Below are positions 9,265-19,225 of a stretch of 34,301 nucleotides of DNA, in pieces (the stretch's first letter is position 1; each line of letters opens with the position of its first letter). Both the position numbers and the translations under genes were made by a program. Source of the stretch: Actinomycetota bacterium (GTDB lineage: Bacteria; Actinomycetota; Geothermincolia; Fen-727; JAQUKT01); assembly GCA_028718945.1 (NCBI GenBank), contig JAQUKT010000011.1:1-34301 (forward strand), in the 5' to 3' direction. Under the pieces are notes generated by a model. That model ran no database searches. It saw nothing but the letters and a program-made list of their open reading frames with translations, and was not told the origin of the DNA.

Positions 9265-10740
9265 ATGAATAAGTTCAAACTTATGAGTGTCAGACCGGAA
9301 GATTGCTTTCTGGTTGAAGGAAAAGAAAGAATTCTTGAATCGTACGAACCGTATCTTTCCGACGAATCCAAAATGGATTACAAGCCGGTATCGGCGATAT
9401 TCTTCCCCGAGAACACTGCTCAGGTTGTTGACGCAGTAAAGAGAACAACGGGGCAGGGAAAAGGGATTGTGGTCTCGGCATCCAGAACCGGGGTAACCGG
9501 GGGAGCCATAGGAGTGGATAATGCCTCAATAATCAGCCTCGAAAAAATGACCGCGCGGCTGGGCGAATGGCACTTCCAAGCCGGCGTGAAAATTGAAGAC
9601 ATCCCTGTCACGGATAAAGATTACTACCCCGTGGACCCTACCGAAGCGACAGCCTCACTTGGAGGAACGATCGCCACCAACGCTTCCGGTCCCAGAACAT
9701 TTCACTACGGCGCAACCAGGAATCACATAAAAGCCCTCACAATCGTGCTTGCCGACGGTAGTGTATTGGACATCCATAGAGGCGAAGTAGTCTGCGAGAA
9801 CAGCAAGTTCGTCCTGCAGCACAGGGATGGAGAGATAGTCATTCCCATTGTCGGCATCAGCATGCCCCCCGTAAAGAATACGGCGGGTCTGTTCCTGAAA
9901 GAAGACATGGACCTGGTGGACCTCTTCATTGGTAGCGAGGGTACGCTTGGCATCGTTACCGAAGCGATAGTGGAAACAGCGCCGCTCCCCGTCAACCGGC
10001 TGTTTTTAGTCATCTACTCGGACACCGAGAGTAAAGCCTTGAGGCTTGTTGAAGCCATCAAGTCGAAACCTCGTTTCACGTGTCTTGCCATCGAGTACTT
10101 TGATCACAATGCCATAGCTCTTATTCGTGAAAGCGACGCTCTTTTAAATATTCCCGGAGATGTGGTGTGTGCTGTCTATCTTGAAATCCTCAACGGCGAT
10201 GAAGATATCCAGGAAAAGATAGATGAAACCCTTGCGTCATGCGGACTCGACCCCGAGTGGACGTGGGCCGGGTTCGCCGAAGGAGACATGCTGGAGATGA
10301 AGCGCTTCCGTCACGATGTCCCCGAGAGGGTAAACGCGATTATCGGCGCAAGAAAAGTGGACATTCCCGGATTGCATAAGATCGGCACCGACACCGCTGT
10401 TCCAGAGGGACAACTGAGGCGTATTCTTTCGTTCGCCAGGTCGGAGGTGGAAAAGGAGGGGCTTCAATACATCGTTTTTGGCCACATAGGCGACAATCAC
10501 CTGCATGTCAATATGCTGCCTCGCTCTATGGAGGAACTCAAGAAAGCGGAGAAACTGCACATAGCAATCGCAGAAGAATCCGTCAGGCTCGGCGGTACCG
10601 TCAGCGCCGAGCACGGCATAGGGCGGCTCAAGAAGGATCTACTCAAGATACAGTTCACTGAAGGCGAACTCGCAGCAATGAAATCGGTAAAGGACGCGCT
10701 TGATCCTCAAGGTGTGTTAAACCCCGGCGTTATGCTGTAA
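9265..10740 (+). CDS. FAD-linked oxidase (GlcD / D-lactate dehydrogenase-like)
   Basis: FAD_binding_4 features (SASRTGVTGGAIG, LGGTIATNASGPRTFHYGATR, IGSEGTLGIVTEA) and C-terminal GHIGDNHLHVNMLP, SAEHGIGRLKKDLL. Confidence 0.9.
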   Translation: MNKFKLMSVRPEDCFLVEGKERILESYEPYLSDESKMDYKPVSAIFFPENTAQVVDAVKRTTGQGKGIVVSASRTGVTGGAIGVDNASIISLEKMTARLGEWHFQAGVKIEDIPVTDKDYYPVDPTEATASLGGTIATNASGPRTFHYGATRNHIKALTIVLADGSVLDIHRGEVVCENSKFVLQHRDGEIVIPIVGISMPPVKNTAGLFLKEDMDLVDLFIGSEGTLGIVTEAIVETAPLPVNRLFLVIYSDTESKALRLVEAIKSKPRFTCLAIEYFDHNAIALIRESDALLNIPGDVVCAVYLEILNGDEDIQEKIDETLASCGLDPEWTWAGFAEGDMLEMKRFRHDVPERVNAIIGARKVDIPGLHKIGTDTAVPEGQLRRILSFARSEVEKEGLQYIVFGHIGDNHLHVNMLPRSMEELKKAEKLHIAIAEESVRLGGTVSAEHGIGRLKKDLLKIQFTEGELAAMKSVKDALDPQGVLNPGVML

Positions 10741-10880
10741 GTACTGCACCACCTTCGTCTTCGACGGCGGTTTTCAGGTTGTCGAGAAATCCTTTTATCG
10801 TCCTGGTCAGTCCTCTCTGGATAAACAGCTTGTCGAATATTCTTGAAGCTTCTTGCCTGAAATGGTCGAAAAGCAAGAAA

Positions 10881-10894
10881 GAAGGTCAGACCCC
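10881..10894. repeat. second GGGGTC-type repeat end (GAAGGTCAGACCCC)
   Basis: Same orientation and similar sequence to GAAGGCCTGACCCC at 9211-9224. Confidence 0.35.
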
Positions 10895-10899
10895 TAATC

Positions 10900-11118
10900 T
10901 TAGATTGAGACTACTTCTTTTACTTCAGGGATTTCTTCTTTGAGCCTTGCCTCGATGCCCCTTTTCAGAGTCATCGCAGCCATTGGGCAACCGCCGCAGG
11001 CTCCCTTGAGTCTCACTTTCACAACCCCATCTTCCACAGAAATAAGCTCAACATCGCCCCCATCACGCAGAAGCAATGGTCTTATTTTTCCGAGAACTTC
11101 CTCGACCTGCTCTTTCAT
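10900..11118 (-). CDS. NifU C-terminal domain (Nfu-type) Fe-S scaffold protein
   Basis: [24 protein letters not shown]... [19 protein letters not shown] with CxxC. Confidence 0.92.
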   Translation of the reverse strand: MKEQVEEVLGKIRPLLLRDGGDVELISVEDGVVKVRLKGACGGCPMAAMTLKRGIEARLKEEIPEVKEVVSI

Positions 11119-11249
11119 GAATCTCCTTTCCAGTTCTTTTCGCTATGAGCTTCTTTTCAATAATAACTTATCCTACAAGTAGGAAAATGACAAATATCAA
11201 CGTAAATCTCATAACAGAAAACTGCTCGTGATTTGTGCAAAATGTCGCG

Positions 11250-12128
11250 TTACACACAATTCCAGTTATCACCTTCTTTTGCAATTAGTCCCGCTTTTTC
11301 AAGTCTTTCAAGATGCTTGCAAATCATAATCTCCTCGAAGAAAGATAAGATCTCTGGTCCTCTCTTTATATTCCTGTAAATAATTCCCTGCTCCACAATA
11401 TCTGCCAACTTTCTTGGTTTCGAAAGGTAATCAAGGATCCTTTCGTCACGCTCATGAACCATTTTCGCGTACTCATCGAGTTTCTCTACTATATCCCCCT
11501 CGAGAACTCCTCCCTCGTGACCCGTAAACCAAGTATCCGCTCTGATTTCTTTCAAGCGCTCAACTGAAGACAGAAAATCATCTATCGAAGAGCGTAAATT
11601 CCCGTACCATGGGCCAAAAGGCGAAAGGTCAATATCCGCAATATAGACAGCGCGCTGTTCAACAAACTCGACGCATGTATGTCCCGGTGTATGACCCGGC
11701 GCGTGGATGAATCTCAAGGTGTTCGCGCCGACACTGATTTCATCAAGGTCATTGAATTCTTTTGATACCTTTGTCTCGGTAAATCCCCACACGTCTCTCA
11801 TTACCTTCATCCACTCAGGAAGCCAGGGCTGGGAATCAATTCCCACGAAACGCGCGTTTTCATCGAGACTCGATATGGCAGGCGCATCAAACGGATGAGA
11901 AGCAAACTCCGCATTACTGAATATACTGTTATACCTTACGTGGTCAACATGGTAATGTGAATTGAAAACGAGCGCCACGTTTCTCTCATTGTTTATTTTC
12001 CTCAATACATCTACTTTTGTGGCAGGGTCAATGACAACCGGTACTTCATCATCTACAAACAAAGCATTCGAATCCGGAAACTTCCCTCCATTTTCACCCT
12101 CTATGAAAAACAGTTCACCCGTTCCCAT
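11250..12128 (-). CDS. MBL-fold metallo-hydrolase
   Basis: NSHYHVDH motif, APGHTPGHTCVEF, YIADIDLSPFGPWYG. Start moved from 12182 to ATG 12128, which has GAGG upstream. Confidence 0.88.
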   Translation of the reverse strand: MGTGELFFIEGENGGKFPDSNALFVDDEVPVVIDPATKVDVLRKINNERNVALVFNSHYHVDHVRYNSIFSNAEFASHPFDAPAISSLDENARFVGIDSQPWLPEWMKVMRDVWGFTETKVSKEFNDLDEISVGANTLRFIHAPGHTPGHTCVEFVEQRAVYIADIDLSPFGPWYGNLRSSIDDFLSSVERLKEIRADTWFTGHEGGVLEGDIVEKLDEYAKMVHERDERILDYLSKPRKLADIVEQGIIYRNIKRGPEILSFFEEIMICKHLERLEKAGLIAKEGDNWNCV

Positions 12129-12190
12129 TATTACCTCGCATGCGAAAAAATAGACTCGAGGAAAACCGAGAAGTTGCACCAAAAAGCGAG

Positions 12191-13864
12191 TTATAAGCCT
12201 AATTTCCCGGGGTTCATCATTCCAGCAGGGTCGAAAATGTTCTTCACCGATCGAAGGGCGGAAAGCCCCTGCTCGCCATATTGCTTCTCAAACCAGGTAA
12301 CATGCTCATAGCCAATCCCGTGATGATGACTTATTGTCGCACCGCAGGACAATATTTCATCCCCCGCCTTTTCTTTAAGGTGCTCCCACTGCTCTATTTC
12401 TTTGCCCTTAGCAATTTTCCCAAGAAAGATGAAATAAAGGCTCGAGCCTGTCCTGTAAGAATGTGAAAGGTGACAGGTCACAATTGACTTTGAGCCATAG
12501 TCAAGAAGAGCATCAGAAATTGCCTTCCCTACCCTTTCATGAATACGCGTCATGTTATCCCAGGTAGTTGCAGTCTCGAGCGTATCCGTCATGACTCCCC
12601 AGCCATACATTATGTCCCTCAAGTACGGGTTATCATAACGATGGTCATACCATTCTCTTCCGGCAGATGCGCCCAAAGGAATCGCCCCGTTCTTGACGCA
12701 TATCGAGAGAGCCTTTCTCATCCTCGAGTGAGCCTCACGCGCTTTCCCCTCGCAACCCACAACAGCATACGAACCTGTTTCAAAAGAAAAGCCAAATTTC
12801 TCGAGTCCCTTTAGAGCACTAACTGTCGCCTTTTCCTTCACAGGATTACTCGAAGGTTTCCGCAGGTACATCCCGAGAGTACTCTCCTCGGGGTCAGAAA
12901 TTCTGACGAGTTCGGGTACCACACCCTTCTGCAGCATTTCTCTCACTGACTCAACCCCTGCGCTGAACTCTTTGAACAAAAGACCCTGGTAATCGTAAAC
13001 TTCCGGCAGTGGTCGAACTTTCATTGTCGCTTCAGTAATTATTCCAAGAGTGCCCTCAGAACCGCATATCAACTGAACGAGATCCGGCCCCGCAGCACTC
13101 GCCGGAACATCGAGGGTATCAATTGTTCCGCGTGGAGTCACGATCCTCAGTGCCTCGGTCATGTCTTCTATTTTTCCATATCCGGTTGATTGTCTTCCCG
13201 CTCCGCGGCTTGCTATCCAGCCACCAAGCCCGCTGAAAAGAAACGATTCAGGACCATGTCCGAGGTAAAGACCATGTTTCGAAAGCCTTTTCTCGAGTTC
13301 CGGACCCCAGATACCAGCTTCGAATCGAGCGCGCATGCTTTGCGCGTCCGCGAATATCAGCCGGTCCATGCGCCTCAAATCAACCGTAAGAGAGCCGGAA
13401 AACTCCTCCTTTTCGAGCGGTTCGACTCCACCGACAACACTTGAACCACCACAAAATGGCACGACGCTTACTCGTTCCTCCTCGGCTACACCCAAGATCT
13501 CGGAAATCTCCTTTTCATTCGCCGGGAAAACAACAACATCTGGAGGATTTGGAACCTGCCCCATTCTTGCCCTCAAAATATCGCGGTAACTCTTCCCGAG
13601 GGCATGATAAAGTCTTGCCTTCTTATCCGTTGACAAATTCTCTTTCCCGACGATTTTTTCAAACTTTCCAATCGTCTTCTTCGAAAGACGCACAGGGCGA
13701 AGCTCGAGTTTCCCCATGTCAGGGTCCGGAATTCTGAGGCAATCAATCTCGAGCTCAAGCCTTTTTTTCAGATACTCAACATACGCCGGCACTTCCTCAA
13801 CGTCGTAAGTTTTTTTGACATCGCCCCACCCCCACCATCTCGTTTCAATTTCGCAGGATTTCAT
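12191..13864 (-). CDS. FAD-binding oxidase, alkyldihydroxyacetonephosphate synthase-like
   Basis: RWWGWGDVKKTYDVEEVPAYVEYLKKRL start, VVPFCGGSSVVGGVEP, GRQSTGYGKIEDM, CHLSHSYRTGSSLYFIF, SHHHGIGYEH. Internal ATG 13864 preferred (GGGG upstream); 13882 is an alternative. Confidence 0.85.
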   Translation of the reverse strand: MKSCEIETRWWGWGDVKKTYDVEEVPAYVEYLKKRLELEIDCLRIPDPDMGKLELRPVRLSKKTIGKFEKIVGKENLSTDKKARLYHALGKSYRDILRARMGQVPNPPDVVVFPANEKEISEILGVAEEERVSVVPFCGGSSVVGGVEPLEKEEFSGSLTVDLRRMDRLIFADAQSMRARFEAGIWGPELEKRLSKHGLYLGHGPESFLFSGLGGWIASRGAGRQSTGYGKIEDMTEALRIVTPRGTIDTLDVPASAAGPDLVQLICGSEGTLGIITEATMKVRPLPEVYDYQGLLFKEFSAGVESVREMLQKGVVPELVRISDPEESTLGMYLRKPSSNPVKEKATVSALKGLEKFGFSFETGSYAVVGCEGKAREAHSRMRKALSICVKNGAIPLGASAGREWYDHRYDNPYLRDIMYGWGVMTDTLETATTWDNMTRIHERVGKAISDALLDYGSKSIVTCHLSHSYRTGSSLYFIFLGKIAKGKEIEQWEHLKEKAGDEILSCGATISHHHGIGYEHVTWFEKQYGEQGLSALRSVKNIFDPAGMMNPGKLGL

Positions 13865-13957
13865 GACTTTCGCCCCTTTCAATGAACCAATTTCTACAAG
13901 GCTCTTTAGAAGACTACTATCCAGCTCAGCAAAACCACCGAACTAAATCGCCAACCT

Positions 13958-15691
13958 TTAACCTAACGGCTCCACACCTTCACAACCCTTCAGCCAAATC
14001 TGAACAATTGGTCCAAGCGTTGGAGTAGAAAGATTTGCAGCGCGGTCAATCAAAACATCAAGAACGGCCGGTTTGCCCGACGAAACAGCCCTCTTTAGAG
14101 CAGGTTTTATCTCATCCGGTTCAACTACCCTTTCTGCATAGCAGCCAAAACCTTCCGCTATCCTGTCAAGTCTTGCGTCAGTGAAATCAACTCCACAATA
14201 CCGGCTCTCGAAAGACATATCCTGAGCAGCTTTTATCATCCCGAATGACGTGTCATTCGCCACAATGTCAATCACCGGAAGTCCCAGCCTCACAGCTGTT
14301 TCCAGTTCTCCAACGGAGAACATGAAAGAACCGTCCCCGTGTAGGATGTAAACAGGGCGTTCGGGGGAAGCCATTTTTGCCGCAAGCGCCATAGGCAATC
14401 CGGTCCCAAGATGCCCGGAGCCGCCAGCCCACAGAAATGAGCGAGGCTTATATACCCGGGCTCCCAGCGCTGCCCATAGGCTGGTGTTTCCTCCATCCTG
14501 AACCAAAATAGCATCTTCGCCAAAAAACTTGCGAACTTCACTTATCAGACGAAGCGGATGCACGGGTTTGGCATCAATCGAACCCGACTGTTCAACTCCA
14601 TCCCTTGCCATCTTCTCAACCGCTTGAACGCTCGAAGTGAATTCCCTTTCACTTCTTGGCTTACTAATATCCGACAGTGCTTCGATGAGTTGACCCAGAA
14701 CCGCCTTAGCGTCGCCAAGAATTGGAACGTCAACCTCCCTATTCAGCCCTATTGAATTTGGCTCGATATCAATTTGAATGACTTTCTGCTGACTCGGACT
14801 TCCCCAGAAAGGCGGCTTACCCCAGTAGTCGAGTTCCGCAAAAGTGCAACCAACAGCAAGCACAACGTCTGCCTGCGAGCCCGCAGTAAGCGCACCACCG
14901 CCAGCGGGTAACATGCATAGAGGATGTTCCTCAGACATTACTCCTCTCGCCCCAACAGTTGGAACAACAGGACAGTGCAAGAATTCAGCAAGCCTTTGAA
15001 GTTCGTCCCATGCCTCCGATCTAAGGATACCAGCTCCCGCGTGTATGACTGGTTTACAAGCCTCCGAGAGAAGTTTTGAGGCTTCAGCCACGAATTCGGG
15101 GTCACCATAGGGCCTGCTTCTGTTCCTCGATCTATCAGGAGGAATAATATACGCCTCGTTTTCCTCCCGCGTTTCGAATAGCACATCAACCGGAATATCA
15201 AGGTGAACGGGACCTGGTTTACCAGAAAGCGCATTTCGTACCGCCATTGATACGAGATCGGGAATCCGGTCCCACCTGTTGACAAGCGCATTCCATTTTG
15301 TAACCGCCCGGTATAGAGCCATTTGGTCAAGCTGCTGCTGTGAGCCCTTGAAGGGATAGGAGCGGTCCGAGTGGATTTGAGGAGTAATGGCAATAACAGG
15401 AATATTGTCACTGCATGCGGTCTCCATGCCGGCAATCATGTTGGACGCTCCCGGTCCTATCGTGCCTGTGCAGACGGCAAGTTCTCCTGTAACTCTTGAC
15501 CATGCATCCGCCATATTCGCAGATGCGGACTCATGGCGCGTCAGGATGAACTCGGTGCCTGTTTTCGGACCAAGCCTTGCTATTGCGTCAACAAAAGTCG
15601 TAAGCTGTCCGCCCGGAATACCAAAAACTTTCTTGATACCTTCATTTAGAAGACACTTCACCAGGAGTTCTCCACCCGTAATTCTTGACAT
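13958..15691 (-). CDS. thiamine-pyrophosphate-dependent enzyme, acetolactate synthase-like family
   Basis: GIPGGQLTTFVDAIAR, TRHESASANMADAWSR (catalytic Glu), TPP motif GDGSFMFSVGELETAVRLGLPVIDIVANDTSFG. Confidence 0.88.
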   Translation of the reverse strand: MSRITGGELLVKCLLNEGIKKVFGIPGGQLTTFVDAIARLGPKTGTEFILTRHESASANMADAWSRVTGELAVCTGTIGPGASNMIAGMETACSDNIPVIAITPQIHSDRSYPFKGSQQQLDQMALYRAVTKWNALVNRWDRIPDLVSMAVRNALSGKPGPVHLDIPVDVLFETREENEAYIIPPDRSRNRSRPYGDPEFVAEASKLLSEACKPVIHAGAGILRSEAWDELQRLAEFLHCPVVPTVGARGVMSEEHPLCMLPAGGGALTAGSQADVVLAVGCTFAELDYWGKPPFWGSPSQQKVIQIDIEPNSIGLNREVDVPILGDAKAVLGQLIEALSDISKPRSEREFTSSVQAVEKMARDGVEQSGSIDAKPVHPLRLISEVRKFFGEDAILVQDGGNTSLWAALGARVYKPRSFLWAGGSGHLGTGLPMALAAKMASPERPVYILHGDGSFMFSVGELETAVRLGLPVIDIVANDTSFGMIKAAQDMSFESRYCGVDFTDARLDRIAEGFGCYAERVVEPDEIKPALKRAVSSGKPAVLDVLIDRAANLSTPTLGPIVQIWLKGCEGVEPLG

Positions 15692-15772
15692 CTCGCTTCT
15701 CCCTTCTTAACGCAACTCCTATTCTACTCCATGTTCGGCTGCCCCTATTCTCCCAAGAACAGCGAACACTTC

Positions 15773-16999
15773 TTACTGGTCGGTCAAATCGAAAATTGTC
15801 TTTATCGCGCCATATTTCGCTTTGTTCGTGTTAACCTCAACTGCCCTCTTGTATTCTTCAATCGAGAATCTGTGAGTGATCAAGTCGGTCATGTCAATCT
15901 TACCCTTCAGGATAAGGTCAATAGCAACATTGAAACAATGGGTTCTTTCCCCTTCATATACGACTTCCCCATAACCAAGATTTCCGATAACTCTGAGACC
16001 CTTCATCCAGACAGGAGTCCAATCAATCTTTCCGGTCACCTGTATCCCGATGAGGACCATGGTTGCCCCTCCCCCGGCAAGCCTGAATGAAAGGTTTATC
16101 GTATCAGTCGATCCAACGCAATCAAAAATTCTATCGAATCCACCCATAAGAATATGCTTCTCGAGGATAGGCTTGTAGATTTTCCCCCCTGCAATCTTAG
16201 AAGCCCTCTCATATATTGACTCGCTCGAAGGATCAATTACCTCGTCCGCACCTTTCTCCTTAGCCTTGCACCTGTTCAACTCGGCCGGCTCAATTGCGGT
16301 GATGTGGCATTTCACACCAAGAGCGCGTATCGAGGCAATTACCCCAAGCCCTATTGGACCGCACCCCATCACGAGAACATTTTCCCCTTCCTCAGGCATT
16401 GCTCGCATCACCGGATAAAGAGCGGAGCAAAGGTTTTCTATCATACATGCCTGCTCATTCGTTAAGCTTTCAGGGATTTTTACAATCTGGCTTTCATGCG
16501 CGAGATAATACTTGCTCCATCCGCCGCCAGTATCCCTGCAGAATCCAGTGTTAGTCCCGGGAGAAAGATTTCCCTCCGCGAAATTCTCACAAATTGCATT
16601 GTATCCACTACGGCATGGAGCACACATCGTCTCAATTCCTCGAACCCTGCAACCAAGAGGAGGGATTATTGTCACCCGTTGTCCTACACTCACTCCACTA
16701 ACTGAATTTCCTACCTCTTCCACAACACTCGCGTTCTCATGGCCGAAGGTAAAGGGGAAAGAAGTAAAGGGCTGAGTCGTAGGGCTATCATGTAGAGTTA
16801 TCGCACCAAGGTCACTGCCACAAAAACCAGAGAATACTGAGCGGAGTACCAGCCATTCCGGACCCCTCAGGCGAGGCTCTGGAACATCCCTCAAAGAAAC
16901 ACAGGACCTTGGTCCATAATACTCACGGGGGTTGAACCTGCTCGCAATGCGCGTATATGCATAACGCGCTACTGAGAAATCAAACTGTACAGCCTTCAT
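15773..16999 (-). CDS. zinc-dependent alcohol dehydrogenase family protein
   Basis: FSGFCGSDLGAITLHD, FGHENASVVEEVGNSVSGVSVGQRV, CAPCRSGYNAICENF, VMGCGPIGLGVIA. Start taken as ATG 16999 rather than 17035. Confidence 0.87.
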   Translation of the reverse strand: MKAVQFDFSVARYAYTRIASRFNPREYYGPRSCVSLRDVPEPRLRGPEWLVLRSVFSGFCGSDLGAITLHDSPTTQPFTSFPFTFGHENASVVEEVGNSVSGVSVGQRVTIIPPLGCRVRGIETMCAPCRSGYNAICENFAEGNLSPGTNTGFCRDTGGGWSKYYLAHESQIVKIPESLTNEQACMIENLCSALYPVMRAMPEEGENVLVMGCGPIGLGVIASIRALGVKCHITAIEPAELNRCKAKEKGADEVIDPSSESIYERASKIAGGKIYKPILEKHILMGGFDRIFDCVGSTDTINLSFRLAGGGATMVLIGIQVTGKIDWTPVWMKGLRVIGNLGYGEVVYEGERTHCFNVAIDLILKGKIDMTDLITHRFSIEEYKRAVEVNTNKAKYGAIKTIFDLTDQ

Positions 17000-17010
17000 A
17001 TCCACTCCAA

Positions 17011-17310
17011 TGGGGGTCAGGTCTTGCAATAACACATTTTTCGGTTCTTTTTTCCCCTTCCGTTTGTCAAATTATCACTCAGGGCAGTATTTCCTGCAAT
17101 TATTGTTTCAGATACCTCTTGCTCATGTCTTGTCCTAAAAGAAAAGGGAACATGTTTGAATTGAGAAAAGAAAGCGTAAACGGAAACCATAGGAACTGGC
17201 TCTTCTCTTTTAAGGAGATTGATATGGTTTGCCTTCAAAGAGTAATTCATCATTTTACATCTCTGAGAGCCAGATCAGTTTACAACTGCACGATGCAAGG
17301 CCTGACCCCA
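17011..17310. repeat. ~300-bp inverted-repeat-bounded element (REP/RAYT-type remnant or MITE)
   Basis: TGGGGGTCAGGTCTTGCA (17011-17028) against TGCAAGGCCTGACCCCA (17294-17310): near-perfect inverted repeats filling the gap between the kinase stop and the ADH start. Confidence 0.6.
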
Positions 17311-17335
17311 TTCCCTTGGGTGACCCCATCCTCTT

Positions 17336-19225
17336 TCACCTGTAAAGACTGAAGCAAAACTTGCTGCCTTTTCCAACCCTGCTTTCCGCCCATATCTTGC
17401 CACCATGCGCCTCAATGATTCCTCTGCATATAGCAAGACCAAGTCCTGCTCCTTTCTTTTCAGATGCTGACTCAGCATAAGCTCTCGAGAATGACTCGAA
17501 TATTGTTTTGATGGAATCCTCCGGGATTCCGGGACCGGTATCTTCAACGCAAACAGTGACCTGTTTATCGTCACTGCTCACCATGACATTAACTATTCCC
17601 TTCTCTGTGAATTTGATCGCATTATTGATCAGATTCTGGATAACCTGGAATATGCGGTCCCGGTCACACAAGATAGTTATCTCCCCCTTATCACACTGAA
17701 CTTTAAGGTCAAGTCCCGCGTCCCGGGCATGGAACTTCTCCGCCTCTACAACCTCCTCGACAAGTTCTCGTATGTCGCATTCATCAATTTCAAGTTTGAG
17801 TTGCCCGGCATCGATCTTTGTGAGGTCTAACAAGTCAGTGGTAAGTTTAGCAAGTCTATCTATGCTCCTACTTGCGACATCGAGCATCTCCTTCTGCTCA
17901 TCATTCAAGGGCCCCACGAGCTCGGATAGAACAGCCGAGATTCCCATTTTCATTGATGCCATTGGAGACCGGAGTTCGTGCGAGACTATTGACACAAACT
18001 CACTTTTCAACCTGTCAAGCTCAGAAAGACGCTCATTCGCTTCCTCGAGTTCTCTTGTTCTTTCCGCCACCTTGCGCTCGAGTTCTTCATAAAGCCCATC
18101 GAGACGCTCTGCCATTTTGTTGAATTCTTCCGCAAGTGCAGTAACCTCAACTCCACCTTTTATCGAGACCCGGGTTGAAAGCTTTCCAGAAGCAACAGCC
18201 TGGACTGCTCTCTGTAGTTCCTCAATGGGACCTGCCATCGAACGCGCAAGGAGATTGGCAAGAGCCAGCCCTCCAGCAAAAAGAACGACTATCACAAGGA
18301 TAGAGATGTTTCTCAGCCTTGAAATCCCCATGAACGCAGTCTCTGCAGGAGTGAAGACGCTGATGCCCCATCCCAGGTTTTGAATAGATTCGTATGAAAC
18401 AACGAACTTGAGGCCTTCTTGATTTTCAACCTCACACTCACCTTTTTCACCAGTTGCAGCCTTTATCTGTGGCAAATCAGAATTCGCTGAAAGATAGCGG
18501 ACTTCTACCTTCCTCTTGCTTTGATTTGTCTGCTCCCCGGAAGAAGCGCTCGTTTTTACTGAAACAACTTTGATTTTGTCTTTTGAAGCCATGCTCAATT
18601 CAATTGAGCCCTGCTCTCCAAGTCCAACCGCCTCAACAACCGGGCGTCCGTGACCACTTGCACTTGTCGTTATGAAAAGAATCCCTGCAAGTTCACCGGT
18701 GTTTTCCCTAATTGCTGAAGCGCATGTCAGTGAAAGGTTTCCATTACGCGAAGAAAAATCGAAAAACTTTTTCCCCTTGGAAAGAGCCTCTAAGGCTCGA
18801 GAAAAATCATCACGTGAGATGTAATTATTTTCGCTATCCTCGATCCCCCGAAAAACTATCTTTTCCCCATCAGATGAGTAGATTGAATATCCAATTATGT
18901 TCTTGTGTACCTCACTCGCTTTTTCCAAAACGTCAATGGTTCCCTCATATTCCTCATATTTTGGAACTCTCTTGAATAATTCAACTGCACCCACGACCTC
19001 CGGCTTGGAAGCAAGATAAGACGTAATTGAATCCGCGTTCGAACATGCAATACAGATGCTATTCTCGGTTCTGATAAGTACATTCCCCAGTTTCTCCAAA
19101 ACCTGTGTTCTGATCGCAGAGCGCGCGATGAAAAAGCCAAAGAGAAGGACAACTATCCCTGTGGATACAATTGCCACTCCTATCCAAATTGCGAGCCTGC
19201 TCTTGAGGCTCCCTCTTAATCTCAT
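17336..19225 (-). CDS. membrane sensor histidine kinase (extracellular sensor, HAMP, HisKA, HATPase_c)
   Basis: Two TM segments, HAMP (MAGPIEELQRAVQAVASGKLSTRVSIKGG), FVSIVSHELRSPMASM H-box, NLINNAIKFTEKG N-box, VEDTGPGIPEDSIKTIFESF, GAGLGLAICRGI. Start chosen at ATG 19225. Confidence 0.93.
   Translation of the reverse strand: MRLRGSLKSRLAIWIGVAIVSTGIVVLLFGFFIARSAIRTQVLEKLGNVLIRTENSICIACSNADSITSYLASKPEVVGAVELFKRVPKYEEYEGTIDVLEKASEVHKNIIGYSIYSSDGEKIVFRGIEDSENNYISRDDFSRALEALSKGKKFFDFSSRNGNLSLTCASAIRENTGELAGILFITTSASGHGRPVVEAVGLGEQGSIELSMASKDKIKVVSVKTSASSGEQTNQSKRKVEVRYLSANSDLPQIKAATGEKGECEVENQEGLKFVVSYESIQNLGWGISVFTPAETAFMGISRLRNISILVIVVLFAGGLALANLLARSMAGPIEELQRAVQAVASGKLSTRVSIKGGVEVTALAEEFNKMAERLDGLYEELERKVAERTRELEEANERLSELDRLKSEFVSIVSHELRSPMASMKMGISAVLSELVGPLNDEQKEMLDVASRSIDRLAKLTTDLLDLTKIDAGQLKLEIDECDIRELVEEVVEAEKFHARDAGLDLKVQCDKGEITILCDRDRIFQVIQNLINNAIKFTEKGIVNVMVSSDDKQVTVCVEDTGPGIPEDSIKTIFESFSRAYAESASEKKGAGLGLAICRGIIEAHGGKIWAESRVGKGSKFCFSLYR

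Noticed and set aside
10237-10614. 125-aa minus-strand ORF inside the FAD oxidase gene
   Set aside because: Antisense to a clear CDS with conserved motifs; typical spurious complement ORF.
14938-15435. 165-aa minus-strand ORF within the TPP enzyme gene
   Set aside because: Alternative frame of a well-supported ALS-like CDS on the same strand.
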